DNA from: Trileptium ribeirensis
Taxonomy: Eukaryota; Nematoda; Enoplea; Enoplida; Thoracostomopsidae
Direction: 5' to 3'
DNA length: 64,000 bases
Assembly (NCBI GenBank): GCA_030248225.1
Contig: JASANE010028091.1
Location: 1-64,000, forward strand
In this document: piece after piece, positions 12,191-23,441 of the stretch
Numbering within the stretch: the stretch's first letter is position 1
Layout of the letters: each line of letters opens with the position of its first letter
Position numbers and translations under genes: made by a program
The notes under the pieces: model-generated
Database searches by the model: none
The model's input: the letters and a program-made list of their open reading frames with translations, nothing else
What the model was told of the DNA's origin: nothing

Positions 12191-13470
12191 AATTTGTGCC
12201 TAGGATTAGGCTAGACTTAGGCTTAGGGAGTCAAAATATGATGGGTCATTCGGGTCGGAAAAACTTGACATCATCCGAACATTATACGCACCTGTAAGAA
12301 TCCAATTTGTGTTCGAATGCGTTTATGTTCTAATAGGTTTAAATTCAGCTTTCTTATTACTACCAAGGTATTGCTGACTATTTCATAGATATATTATTTA
12401 TACAAAACCACACTGTTTAACCACCAATGATCGCAATCCTAGACAATTTTGTTACTAATTACCAAAATAGAATTATTAAACTAATTTCTGAAAACGACTA
12501 TATTATGTTATTGTTGAGCTCGGGGTGGGGTGGGGGTGTGAGTTATGCCTATTTCCAATTTATATGACAAGATGATACGATAATGCCCCAAATGTACTAA
12601 TGATTGTAGCATTTAATACCAAAATACTTCAATGGACCACTTGGCTAAAGTGTTTACAGTAGGTGGCAGAAACGACACGCATTGTTCGTGATGATACAAG
12701 TGGTGGCTGTGTAAAATGGCGTATTGTTGAATTTATTCACCCCGAGTACTATTATTGTTATATAGATATTTTGTATATGTCTAACCTATATCAAATAATA
12801 AAGTTTATAATAATTGACACAAAAGAAACAGATGTTGATGGCGTTTATAATAGTTAATTGGAGCAAATCTGTTTTCTTTAAATGAATATATATATATATA
12901 TACGATGATGGCGTTTGAGGATGTCCAAAATCCACGAGTTGATTCTAATTAGGAAGTGACTAAGATAATTCAGGTACTGAAAAAATAAATGTGAGAATGT
13001 ACAGAACTGCAACTGGCGGACCACTATAATATGAGTGTGAGCATTGTATTTGATTACCTTAGTTGATCACAATTTGCTACATTTATCAAGCATATTTTGC
13101 ATTGTTACATCTATAGTAAATATAGGTATTTGTTACTTATTTCGCTTTCATATAAAATATTATATGAACTATATGTGTAAAAAATTTTATACTCAGATTT
13201 AGTAAATATCGCGACTGTGAAGTTTGTCGGAAAGTGTTATATGTACACAGAAAATAAAGAATACAAAGCTAATTGCCACTCGCCAATTATGTTTGGTTAA
13301 ACATATAGGGTACGATGATATAAACTTGATTATATTAATATCAAAATAACAAAAATTTAGTAATTACAATTTAAAAAAATTAAAATTTAATTATGATTTA
13401 TCAAAAATGTTTCAATATAACAAATATTAAAGTTAAATATTACTAAGCGTATTTTAAATATATATGTGTT

Positions 13471-13505
<35 letters not shown>

Positions 13506-14224
13506 TTGAACAATATTTACACGTTCAAATTAACTAAAAATGTCCGAAAAATGCTTTTCATGTTTTCATCAAAACTTTGATTGTCTGAACGCAGCTTTTT
13601 TTAGTCAGACATGATCTCGTATGATTTCAATAAAACTCTAACGCTAGAGCGAACTAAACCGCTCATTTCATACTTGTGATATATATGCTGAATATGTTTC
13701 AGATTTAAAAAAGATATATTATGAACGTCAAAACAATATCTTGAGTTCCAGAAAATCAATTTTAAACTTAAATATTTTTAACTATGAAACATAAACATGA
13801 ACAAATTAAAATGAAATAATTTCAAGACAAATTGATATTTTGAGAATCAGCGTTTGAAAGGAGGCGTGGGATGAGTGCTAAACATAAAATTAATATCGAA
13901 AAATAATTTTCTATGTGATGATCTATGAGGCCATTATGCGCATTCATAGTTGCGATTTGTGTGCGAGCTTGTGTGCTCCAAGCACAAGTTGCCAACTGCA
14001 CAAAAAATCTTAGGATTTCAGTGCTTAATTGACGGTATTTCGAAAAATGCCTAAATCCCAGTCAATTTTGCAAGCAGACGCGAAAATAGCGTGTAACGTG
14101 CAACTGAAGCTATCAATTCCACGTAATACGACTTGAAATCTAGTCTGTTTCAAAGCAGAATGCATTGCTTTGTCTTGAACCATTTGGTATTAACATTTTC
14201 CTTGTTGAACCAAAGAGTAGCTTG
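12191..14224. other. AT-rich sequence with (TA)n tracts
   Basis: There is a short (TA)n run at 12886-12902 and a longer one at 13473-13501. The longer one is flanked on both sides by TATATGTGTTT, as if an arm had been duplicated. No coding sequence or RNA gene was recognised. The G-rich GGGGTGGGGTGGGGGTG at about 12522-12538 is a possible short quadruplex motif. Confidence 0.4.
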
Positions 14225-14385
14225 TACAATCTTGAACAAACTTTGCCCCAACCGCGGATAGAACTAAGATCCATCGGGGCAAGTCTTGTACGTAATCAGT
14301 ACGTTGTATAGGAGATTTTTGCTCGGTCCCCTAACGAACATCTGAACGCGAACGAACAGCAACACACGTACAAACGCGTGCGGAA
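14225..14385 (-). mobile_element. tRNA-derived SINE copy
   Basis: On the - strand, box A-like and box B-like segments (CTGATTACGTACAAGAC, then GATCTTAGTTCTATCC) are followed by a tail GGGGCAAAGTTTGTTCAAG. The tail matches the tail of the copies near 47590 and 57280 (GGCAAAAGTTTGTTCAGG). The 5' part contains CGTTTGTACGTGTGTTGC, comparable to the other copies. The copies are strongly diverged, so the family is old. Confidence 0.6.
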
Positions 14386-14524
14386 CGACAAACATCGCAA
14401 TTAATTCGCAACGCAATGTACTCTGTGACAAATCTGTCAACATACGAACGGAAGGGCTAATCATCCACCCCTAAACACATTTGGTTAAGTTATAATCAAG
14501 ACACAATGTGGTTAGCAGTAGATT

Positions 14525-14740
14525 ATGCGGCGTTCATGTTATAATATCTCCAAAGTTGGGAATCTATGTACTCCACGCAGCGTCAGGCATACAGTCGCCA
14601 ACAGGGTGTCTCAGATTCCACCTGTTTTTATAAATTTTTGAACAGTAGTTATCTAGGGGTATTGTCAGTTTTCGACGGTGTCAAGCACACCGCGTCTTCT
14701 TTGTAATTTTTATCAACGGTGTGCGACATAAACTTATCAA
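14525..14740 (+). mobile_element. MITE fragment, same family as 22135-22597
   Basis: The sequence starts GTTCATGTTATAATATC, continues with AATCTATGTACTCCAC and CAACAGGGTGTCTCAGA, and reaches GGTATTGTCAGTTTTCGACGG. This matches the left 200 bp of the element at 22135-22597 phrase by phrase. A possible degenerate right end lies near 14935 (GTGGACCTAATATAC). No coding capacity. Confidence 0.65.
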
Positions 14741-15014
14741 AATGCAACTGTTTGTCTTGTTTTCGATCAAAATTTGTTGAAAATATCAATTTAGTGCGAT
14801 TAAGCGATGGGAATCAAAACTGAGTAGGGTTGTACCTTTTACCTACGCATTCAGCCGAACCGACGATGTCAAAATTCTTGTGTCACCAGCAGTGACAAGC
14901 TTAGCCTAATCCTGCCATGCCAACTAGCTCCTAGTGGACCTAATATACAGTGGTAAACGTTTTCCTAACTGGGCTTGAACTGTATGTTTGAACGTAAGTC
15001 GTTATTCACTCACC

Positions 15015-15130
15015 TTCCGAGGTTCCTTAAGGAATCGAGCAATAGCTCCCAGATAGTTTATTGTGTTGCTGACGCAACTTTCACTCGTACAACATGAGAT
15101 CGATCCCTGGTTCCGGTTTGAGTTTGTCAA
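15015..15130 (+). mobile_element. tRNA-derived SINE fragment just upstream of the LIM2 exon
   Basis: The phrase GAGGTTCCTTAAGGAATCGA with AGCTCCCAGATAG, followed by a box B-like GATCGATCCCTGG, matches the copy at 28845-28990, which reads GAGGTTCTTAAGGAACCAAG and CTCCTGGGTAG. It lies about 180 bp upstream of the LIM2 exon acceptor and overlaps nothing coding. Confidence 0.55.
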
Positions 15131-15310
15131 CCGTTGATCGATGCACAAATCAATGGTTTTGGCATGAATGGATTGAAATGATAAATATATTAAAGAAGAT
15201 AACTCTAAACGTCTTTTTATTAAAAATATACGTATACGTATAACTGTAAATTGAGACGACATTGCTTGCATACATTGTATTTCATGTTAACCAGTCCTAT
15301 ATTGTTGCAG

Positions 15311-15699
15311 GTTATTTGGATCAAAATGTGAAAAATGCGAGCATCCGTTCAAAAAAGATGATTATGTCATGAGGGCTCGAAACAAAATATTCCATGTCGC
15401 ATGTTTTCATTGCATCGCTTGTGGTCGTCGTCTTCTGCCTGGCGAAGAATTTGCACTTCGTGAAGAAGGACTTTTTTGTAAATTCGATCATGAAGGACTC
15501 GAAAAAGGCATAATTCCGCTGAGCGCCCTAAGCAACGATATAAACAAAGCACATAATCATCTAAACAACATTGGACATATCAACCACAATAACAACAATA
15601 TCAACAATAACGGCAATATTACAAGTAACAGTGCTGCGACATTACTAAATATCTCTCACGACAGCTCTGGCTCTCACGATAGCTACAACTTGTATAGTG
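15311..15699 (+). CDS. isl: Islet LIM-homeobox gene: LIM2 exon
   Basis: This exon encodes the second LIM domain of an Islet transcription factor, a zinc-binding protein-interaction module that binds cofactors such as LDB/NLI in this family. The acceptor is TTGTTGCAG at 15302-15310. The first base completes a split codon, then LFGSKCEKC begins. All eight zinc ligands are visible: CEKC, HVAC, C..C in FHCIAC, LFC and FDH. Phrases such as MRARNKIFH and ALREEGLFC closely match Islet proteins, and the exon start lies at the position known for vertebrate ISL1. After LIM2 the exon runs into an Asn/His-rich linker (HINHNNNNINNNGN). The donor is GTAAGT at 15700, phase 1. The open frame continues into the intron but is not used. 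LIM1 was not located. Confidence 0.95.
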
Positions 15700-15734
15700 G
15701 TAAGTTTTTTACTAAAATCTTTGTGTTAGGATTA

Positions 15735-15935
15735 TGTTATATTTTCGATTTTAATGAAACTATGCTTCGAGAGGAGATGATGACCTTCTTAAGAAAATTA
15801 GCCACCAAGCGCTATAAGTGAGGGAATAGAATTCCGCTAACCACCCGAAGGAACAACACAAACAAATGATGTTGTCACTGTGCACTGATAGTGAATACAA
15901 CTTGTATAATTGTAAGTTTTTCAACTAAATCTTTG
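15735..15935 (+). pseudogene. Decayed tandem copy of the LIM2 exon 3' half (fossil 1)
   Basis: This intronic stretch aligns with the 3' part of the LIM2 exon and its donor. Examples are ATGCTTCGAGAGGAGATG beside the exon's GCACTTCGTGAAGAAGG, GAATTCCGCTAACCACCC (about 15829) beside ATAATTCCGCTGAGCGCCC (about 15509), AACACAAACAAATG beside ATATAAACAAAGC, and TACAACTTGTATAATTGTAAG (15898-15918) beside TACAACTTGTATAGTGGTAAG (15684-15704). The GTAAG donor survives at 15912. The frame is broken by stops, the zinc ligands are lost, and the Asn-rich expansion of the real exon is missing. It is a tandem duplicate that decayed. Confidence 0.75.
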
Positions 15936-15944
15936 TGTCAGCAG

Positions 15945-16060
15945 TATAGGAAGAACTTTGCCACGACGAGATGGGCTTTTTTATTACCTGGATGCAATGG
16001 AAAATGAATATAATTCCGTTAAACACTCCATGCAACAACATTGACCCTAAAGGCATCTAT
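15945..16060 (+). pseudogene. Decayed tandem copy of the LIM2 exon 3' half (fossil 2)
   Basis: A second, shorter relic: AGGAAGAACTTTGCCACGAC (15948 region) beside the exon's GGCGAAGAATTTGCACTTC, GGGCTTTTTTATTACC beside GGACTTTTTTGTAAATT, then ATAATTCCGTTAAACACTCC (about 16009) beside ATAATTCCGCTGAGCGCCC, then CAACAACATT. It follows fossil 1 with a spacing of about 180 bp. No open frame remains. Confidence 0.7.
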
Positions 16061-16799
16061 CTGTATCTAGAATAATATCAAGGTTATAGTATCAGCTACC
16101 GGTCATGAACGGATTTGTGCTCTATTACTTTCCTTCCTTGTTTTAATAAATATCTGAAAAGAATCTTCTTGTATTTGTGTTTGCGGGAGGCTGTGGCGGT
16201 TGTACACAGGCGACGGGAGGCAGCGATCTTTCGCCTAACCGTTACAGCGGTATTAACAGTGAAATCACGATATGCAAGATCTAAAAATAACGCGCTTTGT
16301 TTACAATCATTTTTCTCTAAAATAATTTGCGATTCGTTCGCTCATGATGCACAATTATTGCATGTAGAATATCCTAAATAAAACGGAACAAGGGGATGGT
16401 CTGAACTTAATAATCAAGACCATGGAGAAGCGCATGAATTATTGGTTCAGGAAGCTGGTACCGATACTGTATACTAGCCCAAGAACGAAGTACCTGATGT
16501 GGCTATAGATTTTGTGGTCCAAGAATCTAGAGATGGTACAAGTTGGAGATATAAGATTATGGTTTTGGTACAAGTCTGTTGTCCAAGAACATGGTTGGGG
16601 TGGAGGGTAAGTGCGAAAATAACCGCACCGTACCGCTGACATTCACAAGGCTAAGCTGAAAACTCCCACGCTTCTTCAGAGTTGATCATAATTGACTCTT
16701 AAGGATTTTAAATTGATTTCTGACAGAGTTTATCGCTTAAGTGCATACAGTAGATGACGTTTGCGCGTTACTTAAGTTGGAAATGAAGTGGTAACGTTT

Positions 16800-17060
16800 G
16801 ATTCACCATCAGGCTCCAGTGTTTCTGGCACTCGAGTAGAAAACGTTGTCGAGACAATTCATAGCGGCTAGAAAGCCAGTAGCCGAGTATTGGTTGAATT
16901 GCTGGTGTCTGCAGTAGGAATGAAAACGGCATACTTTGTTCATACACAAAGGAATATGACCAGAAACATAGAGCCTGTACTTAGAGACATTGGTTAGGAT
17001 GTATTCAGGTAAAGCGTTCCACACGATTACTGCCCGGTGCCTAAAAATGAACAATTGCGC
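16800..17060 (-). pseudogene. Non-LTR retrotransposon C-terminal fragment
   Basis: On the - strand the frame at 17054-16809 begins with FRHRAVIVWNALPEYIL, the wording typical of the C-terminal region of CR1/L2/Jockey-type LINE proteins (R..G...WN.LP). The rest of the frame is diverged and no RT core is seen upstream. It is a short dead fragment in the opposite orientation to the host gene. Confidence 0.55.
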
Positions 17061-18060
17061 TTCGTCTTTTTATGATTAACTCATCGTTTATAACAATGAC
17101 CGCTTGTACGACACGTTGTTGCCATTTCCAAAAAAAAGTTGTCCTGTTAAAATTATACAAGTTAATTAGATTGTATACTGTTACGAAGCGTTTGTAGCGT
17201 TTCTACTCTCAAAAATTCAAGCGGGTTATTTGTATGATACTTGATTTAAATTTTTCACCAATTTAGTCGGCCTTTTGCTGAACCCCCTTAATCAATCTAA
17301 CATCTCGTTCTAAATACGGCGACAACAGTTGCTGCTGTACTAATGTACTTAAGTTATAGACCGAACGAGTGATTATTTGTACATCCGCAGAAACACCATT
17401 TCGACTAAAAATTTAGTCTTAGTAGGTAACGAATCGTAAAAGCCGATTTTTACGTACGATATTGTATATATTCCATATGTGAGATGCCAAACGTAATGAT
17501 TATTTTTATGTCAATTTTGGAACACGTCTATGTGAGATGCTGTATGTTATTTTTAAAGGCACATACAGTTTTTTCCTCCATCCATATGACTTTATCCCTA
17601 TGGGATACTGCAGTGTTCTCAAAACGCTATTTTTAGAGTAATAAAACATTAAAATTTTAGCAATTTTCAATTTATTTGCCGATAGATTAGAATACCTCTA
17701 TAAATCTTTTGAGTGGATGAGTAATAGAATGGAAGCAATCTGGTTTGGAAGCTATGGATCCAATACGGTAAAAGCTGGCTGCATAGAACGCCTTAAATTA
17801 TAATTATTCTTGAAAATTTTTGAAAATTTCTGTATTTCGGTCAGTGGACGAAGAAATATAGGCTTTTGTGGTTTTAATATATGGTGATAACGGAAGTAAA
17901 GTATTGTTTGTGTATTCTTGTCTTTAAGGGACTCCTAATGGACTTTAGGAAGCGCGATTAGGAGCCTTGCAATAGCTTTACGGAGCGCAAATTAGCCACA
18001 GCAGTCGCTCGTTTTACCCAAACCGCCCACGTTAGTAATATTAACTCTCAGATATTTTAG

Positions 18061-18608
18061 ACCAGTGTGTTTCACCAACATCAACAACACCAGCAGCTCT
18101 TAGCAGTAACCAACTCATGATAACTCCATTAGGCCCAAGTATACCGATTATAACTCAGCTACCGTCAAATGGTCCTCCGTGTCCAATTTCGACCGATTCT
18201 ATCGGCAGCTCAGGTTCAGGCGACAGTGACTCACGAATCATTGGCGGAAACGGCCTAACGTCAGTGGCAAGTGGACTTCACGGCAGTAATGGCAGTGATC
18301 CAAGACATACAAACAATAGCGTTACTTCGAACGGCAGTAGCGCTGCTGTAACAACTCATGTAACCAAAAAGCACAAAAAGAAAGAGTCGAAAACGACCCG
18401 TGTGAGAACTGTACTAAATGAGAAGCAACTTCATACGCTAAGGACTTGTTATAATGCCAATCCAAGGCCCGACGCGTTGATGAAGGAACAATTGGTTGAA
18501 ATGACCGGACTATCGCCACGTGTCATTCGAGTTTGGTTCCAAAACAAACGATGTAAAGATAAAAAGCGACAAATTTTAATGAAGCAAATATCGCAGCAGC
18601 AAGAGAAG
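18061..18608 (+). CDS. isl: Islet LIM-homeobox gene: homeobox exon
   Basis: This exon encodes the DNA-binding homeodomain of the Islet factor. The first two bases join the last base of the LIM2 exon to make an Asp codon (phase 1). About 110 residues of Ser/Thr/Gly/Asn-rich linker come first, then a basic run (KKHKKKESK). The 60-residue homeodomain starts at about 18390 with [17 protein letters not shown], carries [17 protein letters not shown] and ends its recognition helix with [16 protein letters not shown]. This wording is nearly invariant in Islet proteins and distinguishes them from other LIM-homeodomain classes. It ends with KQISQQQEK at donor GTAAGC (18609), phase 0. The ATG at 18117 is internal and is not the start. 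The linker is much longer than in vertebrate ISL1. Confidence 0.97.
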
Positions 18609-19839
18609 GTAAGCTTTCAGCGTTTTCTTTCATACCTACTATCCTTATTTTGTAAACATTTTTTCTATCCTTTCTTGTTCTTTCTTGATTTAGTCATTGT
18701 TACGCCTTAGTTACGTTTAAGTGAGTCATTGTTACTGTTCGAAAATCAAAAAAATTTTATATGTTCGTTGTTATATAATGGCCAATGTTGCATGACTTGT
18801 TCTATATTTCATATGTTATAAATTATAAACGTAAAGCACGTTTTGGATGTATAAACGTGAACAGTAAAATTTACGGAATATAAAACGGCAAGTCATATCT
18901 TCGAAAAGTTTTAAAAATCCGTTTAAAAATTTAAAGACATTTAATAAATTTTAGATGTAATTAAAATATTATGACAAAAAGTTGACATATTTCTACAACA
19001 ATTTTTTTCAATGAAAGTATTTTAGTTTTCTGAAACAATTATAGGAGGCCTGGGTCTAGAGGGGGTCCGACCAAAGTACCATAACCTGTAGAATGGTTAA
19101 AATAATCTCAAAAATTAATCGTAAAATATGGTATTATTAGGGGTGCGCTGACGGCCTATGGCACATGTTTGGGGAGGCACGATGAGCCATAACCACGCCA
19201 GTGTACATAGCTATTAATTATAAAATAGCCGGAAGAGCTAAGCGAACTGAAACTCTTAAATAAATAGTCATTATTTATTGCAGATTGATCAAGGTTTGAT
19301 ATTTTTTGTATAAAGTCTTTTATGTTTCTAAACTTATGTATTTAAATACAACCAAGATATGCAATTTCCACACACTGTGAGCAAAAACTGATGCACTGCT
19401 TTAACTGATTCATTTATAACACCTAAAACTTTTGTGAAAGAAATCACTGTATTTTATTGTTTATTTATTCAAAGTTGATCGCACTATGTGAATCCAGTCA
19501 ATAATTCAGCACGAGCGGTTCGTACCCTTGGTTAATGCAGCCAATTTGTGGTAATGAAAACGATGGTCACATTTACATCATCACCGCAAATGTTAACGCA
19601 ACTGCAATTGCTTCACCGAGGTTAAAGTTTCAAATTTCTATCGATGGCATGCGCATTTAACATCTATTGAATGTTTCAAAATTAAGCAAGATATCATTAG
19701 CAAGGTATCATTGCTGCTTATAAATAAATTTATTCGAGATCGTTTTGTCACGACCAAAACGCAGAATATTACTGCATACATTTTTAGTGATAGGTTTGTA
19801 GATATCTGATTGGATTCTTTTGCTAATTACGCATAACGG

Positions 19840-20230
19840 TGTCCATTATAGGTCCTGTGTCTACGAAGCTGTAGGAAATCCGCCCATTTTCAGGACATAA
19901 CCAGTCCTAATGTGGTGTTATCGCGCAAAGCCCAAATAAAAAAATTTAGTAGGGGTGGAGGGGTAATTCAGAGGGTAAAATTTTTAATAACTCACAATAT
20001 TTCCTATTTTGTTAAAAGTTTCCCAATATTTGCCAATTTGCGATAAATTTTTCCTAATTTTCCTTACTTTTTGTCAATTTTGCCAATTTTCACCTAATTC
20101 TGTTAAAACTTTAGGCGCGCCTTTGGTGTGCGTCGCGGGGTTCGAAGAATTCCGGGGAGTAAATTTGGCTTTTGGAACGGAGATAGACACCATAGGGGGT
20201 AGCCCATGCCCTCTATCGACACCTGTGGGC
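19840..20230. repeat. AT-tract repeat element, related to 8155-8645
   Basis: The unit TTTTTAATAACTCACAAT through GCGATAAATTTTTCCTAATT (19978-20070) matches the 94-bp unit of the element at 8155-8645. The right end reads TATCGACACCTGTGG, close to that element's CTTCGACACCTATA end. The left end is uncertain (perhaps TAACGGTGTCCAT at about 19834). The 74-codon frame here is a by-product. Confidence 0.5.
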
Positions 20231-20504
20231 TAAAGTAATTCAGCACGATGAAATGACTGTTGTTGGGCCACTGCTTGTGGCTGCCTTTTTATAGTATGTA
20301 AACTATTAACTTTGGAAGGTTACAATAAAGTAGTTTTTTTTTGCGTCATGCTAGCATGTAGTATATTTTATGGCTTATATTGTTAACATTCTTTAATGTT
20401 TTAACAAAATCTCTATTTGGATATAACCTGCGGCTGTATCCAGAGGCATAAGACTCTGCAATTTTTTTGGGGGAGGGAATCCGGGTAAAGATTTGTTAGA
20501 GTAC

Positions 20505-20870
20505 GTAGGACAGGTGTTTATAAGGGTTACACTTTCAGCGGGTCGAACCATCTCGCCTTTCGAGCTCTATTTAGACAGTTCTCCACCTCACTTTTGTTTT
20601 CCCCTACCTTCTGACTCGTAAACCCCCTGCGCTGAAGGCGACCTCTAGGAAAATTTGTTAAATTAGCAAAAACTTGGAAAAATCTGGGAAAGTTAAAAGA
20701 ATACGGGAATATGGGGGAACGGTTTTAGCAAAATTTTCTTAAGTCTATGCTTAGAACGAACCACCAACCATTTTTGGGACGATCCCAGGATCTCAAGTTT
20801 ACGCCAGTGCCCCTAACCAGAGATGGTGGTCATTGAGGGGATCGGGACTCTCCCTAGACTGGGTAAATAA
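20505..20870. repeat. AT-tract repeat in inverse orientation
   Basis: The core at 20640-20740 (GGAAAATTTGTTAAATTAGC, then AAACTTGGAAAAATCTGGG) reads as the reverse complement of the TTTTGCTAAAATTTTCC cores seen at 8.2 and 20.0 kb. It is flanked by GC-rich segments, like the other members. Exact ends are not defined. Confidence 0.4.
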
Positions 20871-20929
20871 ATATTTTTATCAATGGTACCCATGTTGAAA
20901 ACGTTTCCGTCTAATTTCAGATTATTACT

Positions 20930-23330
20930 AAATGTTAAATCATGCTTGCTCTCGTTATGTACCTAAAAACCATAAAGCTTGCTGTTCTAGAACCAAATAT
21001 CAGAAATATAGCTCGGAACTGTTGAACAAAAAACGTAAACTTTGGCAACTAGGGAAGCTTTCAAATGACTTTACCTCATATGTAGAACACAGTAAAAGTG
21101 CTCAAAGGCCACACTTTCTTTCAAAGACAACCACGAACGCAAAGTTTTGAAGTCGGGAGATTTCTGTAACGTTCAAATACTTTAACGATTGCTTCTCGAC
21201 GAAAGCTAATATAAGTGCTATTCGAAATCAAACCGGGCAACCAGTAATGACAATTGCTGAAGTAACATTTGTGACATGGCTTCCACGGATGTATATGTCG
21301 ATGATGATGGCAACATTCCATTTATGAAGCTACGTGCTAAAAATATTCCAACTGTCATTTAGGTTTCATTCGCGCCACAAATTGACAAATATCTTTGTGT
21401 GCTGAAAGGGAAACACAATCATTCTTTCCAGGGTTGCTATGAATATTTTCTGCGTCAAATAAGGTACTCAATTAGCTTTTTGCTGGGGCACATTTTTAAG
21501 CAGAGCTTTATAAACCTTGACTATCAGCTGATATTGTAGCTGGGTTTAGCAAAGAAAATGCTTCAGATCCTCTAAATTACAGACGTATAGCCTTAACATC
21601 TAATATTTGCAATGTTATGGAGAGAATAATTAACGAGTCTTCAAAGGATAATCTGAGACCAAGCAAATTATTAACCGAACATCAACACTCTTTTTTGGTT
21701 ACTATTCGACAACTGCTCAACTGTTAGAGAGTCTGAATGATTGGATCAAGGCAGTTGACTGTGGACACCTGGTAGACGTGGCTATGTTAATTTGCTAAGT
21801 TTTTGATTCTGTATCTCATAAAAAATTATTGAATAAAATTATGAAATTCGGTGTTACTGGGAATGGGCATGACTGGATAGATGCCTTCTCGAAAATGCGT
21901 TATGTTCGTGTCAAGCTCGGTGACCAATTTTCCGACACGTTCGCTGTAAAATCAGGTATTGCGCAGCTGAATGTGTTTGGTCCAACACTATTTGTTATGT
22001 ATATAAATGATATATTGTGTAATAAATATATAAACTGTAAAATATTTGCTAACGAATTGAAAATATACAGCTGCGGTCCACATTTAACCGCAGAACTGCC
22101 ACAAAATATTCAATGTCCTCTTAATTGGGAGTTCATGTTATAACGTCCCCATTGTTTGAAATCTATGTATCCCACACTTTATAAGGCACGCTGTCGACAG
22201 CAGGGTGTCTTAGACATGTTTAGTAGCTAGCTATGGGTATTGCCACTTTTGGACGGTGCCAATCATTCTGTGTTTCTTTGTAATTTTATTGGCGGTGTAC
22301 GGCATAATTTCGTCCATACCCATATGATCTACGTATCGAGATATTACAAATATCGAGATTAAATATACAAGCATTTGCTGCAGGCAGTGTCTGTTAATGT
22401 TAATGCGCTCAAAATTGGTAGCTAAGGGTGTGTATGCCACCGTAAACAAAAATGTAGCAGCTAGGGGTGTGTCGTACAGCGTCAGAAATTTATTTACGGT
22501 ATGGGTATGACCCTAACTGTTATGTCCCTAACTGCCTGTACGGTAGGGTCGCGACTACAGGGGGACAAAACTTCCAAACAGCGTGGACATTATAACGTGT
22601 ACGTCGTATAGCAAATTAAAGGCACGTGTTGATATGTGGCAGTTCAAATTTGTACATCAAAGTCTGTTTGCGTCTAGGTTGAAATAATACAAACTCGCAG
22701 TGTGTATTTAACAACGAAATTTTCCCACGCGTTGATTATTACAAATGCATTGGTGTCATTATAACAAAAGAACTTTACTGTTGAACACGCCGTAGGTTAA
22801 TTTGTAAAAAACCTATATTATAATATATATACTTTTTAGATGCTTTTTGAGAAGCAACATAACGCTCCTTATACGCGCTTATACAATTTACATGAGACCA
22901 CTACTTAAATATTCCAGTCAAGTTTGGTTACAGTGTTACTTAAATGATATCGATGCTATCGACCGTGTTCAGCGGTATTTCATTAGTAGATTTTATGCCA
23001 AAGCAAGTATTTTGGCGATGCTATTATATCTCGCCTTATCCACAGGCAACTGAGGTCACTAGAGAGTCGGCGTTTCCATTTCGGTTTGCAAACGGTTTTC
23101 AAATGTTTGAATAATGATACCGATACAAACAAGGAAGAATTCTTTCGGTTTTCACATTTAAATCTGAGAAGTCATAGTCTGAAATTATGTAAACCAAAGC
23201 CAACAACAAACATGTCAAAACTTTTTTCAAATCGCGTAATTGATGCATCGAACTCTTTATCGGAATCGATTGATAATCAAAACTCTAGTTGAAGCCAGAC
23301 ACCAAAATACATTTCAGAAACTCCTAAACC
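20930..23330 (+). pseudogene. CR1/Jockey-like LINE relic, interrupted by a MITE
   Basis: The conceptual order is that of a LINE ORF2. The linker after the endonuclease comes first (NKKRKLWQLGKLSNDFTSYV, 21028-21090). RT start motifs follow: DPLNYRRIALTSNICNVMER with NLRPSKLLTEHQHSF (21560-21690), then WIKAVDCGHLVDVA and VFDSVSHKKLLNKIMKFGV (to 21855), then SDTFAVKSGIAQLNVFGPTL. The catalytic FADD box has become FANELKIYS (22045-22070), and the first-Asp motif is disrupted by a stop. After the inserted MITE come IYMRPLLKYSSQVW and DIDAIDRVQRYF (22890-22985) and the C-terminal LRSHSLKL and NRVIDASNSLSESI. The endonuclease is missing. Stops, frameshifts and lost catalytic residues show that it is dead. 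Confidence 0.88.
22135..22597. mobile_element. MITE inserted into the LINE relic
   Basis: The left end TGTTATAACGTCCCCATTGTTTG... and the reverse complement of the right end (ACGTTATAATGTCCACGCTG...) form imperfect inverted repeats of about 35 bp. LINE-derived sequence resumes on the right. A related copy lies at 14525-14740. No coding sequence; the superfamily is not determined because I could not define a clear target-site duplication. Confidence 0.72.
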
Positions 23331-23441
23331 TGATAGATTTATCAAATTACTTGAAATTTCGTAGTCAGCTATGAATTTGATGCAGGTGGTGGTATCCAAC
23401 CCTTTTTGTTATTTCTATTAGTTTGAATTCCGAGCTTTGTT

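Larger units (their letters stand above)
15700..18060 (+). other. Islet intron after the LIM2 exon
   Basis: The intron has donor GTAAGT at 15700 and acceptor ATATTTTAG at 18052-18060, phase 1. Besides the two exon fossils and the LINE fragment at 16800-17060 I recognise nothing. The short frames at 16115-16381 and 16439-16642 lack motifs. Confidence 0.85.

Noticed and set aside
18117..18119. ATG as the start of a short homeodomain protein
   Set aside because: The frame continues upstream to a good acceptor at 18060 and joins the LIM2 exon in matching phase; an internal promoter is not indicated.
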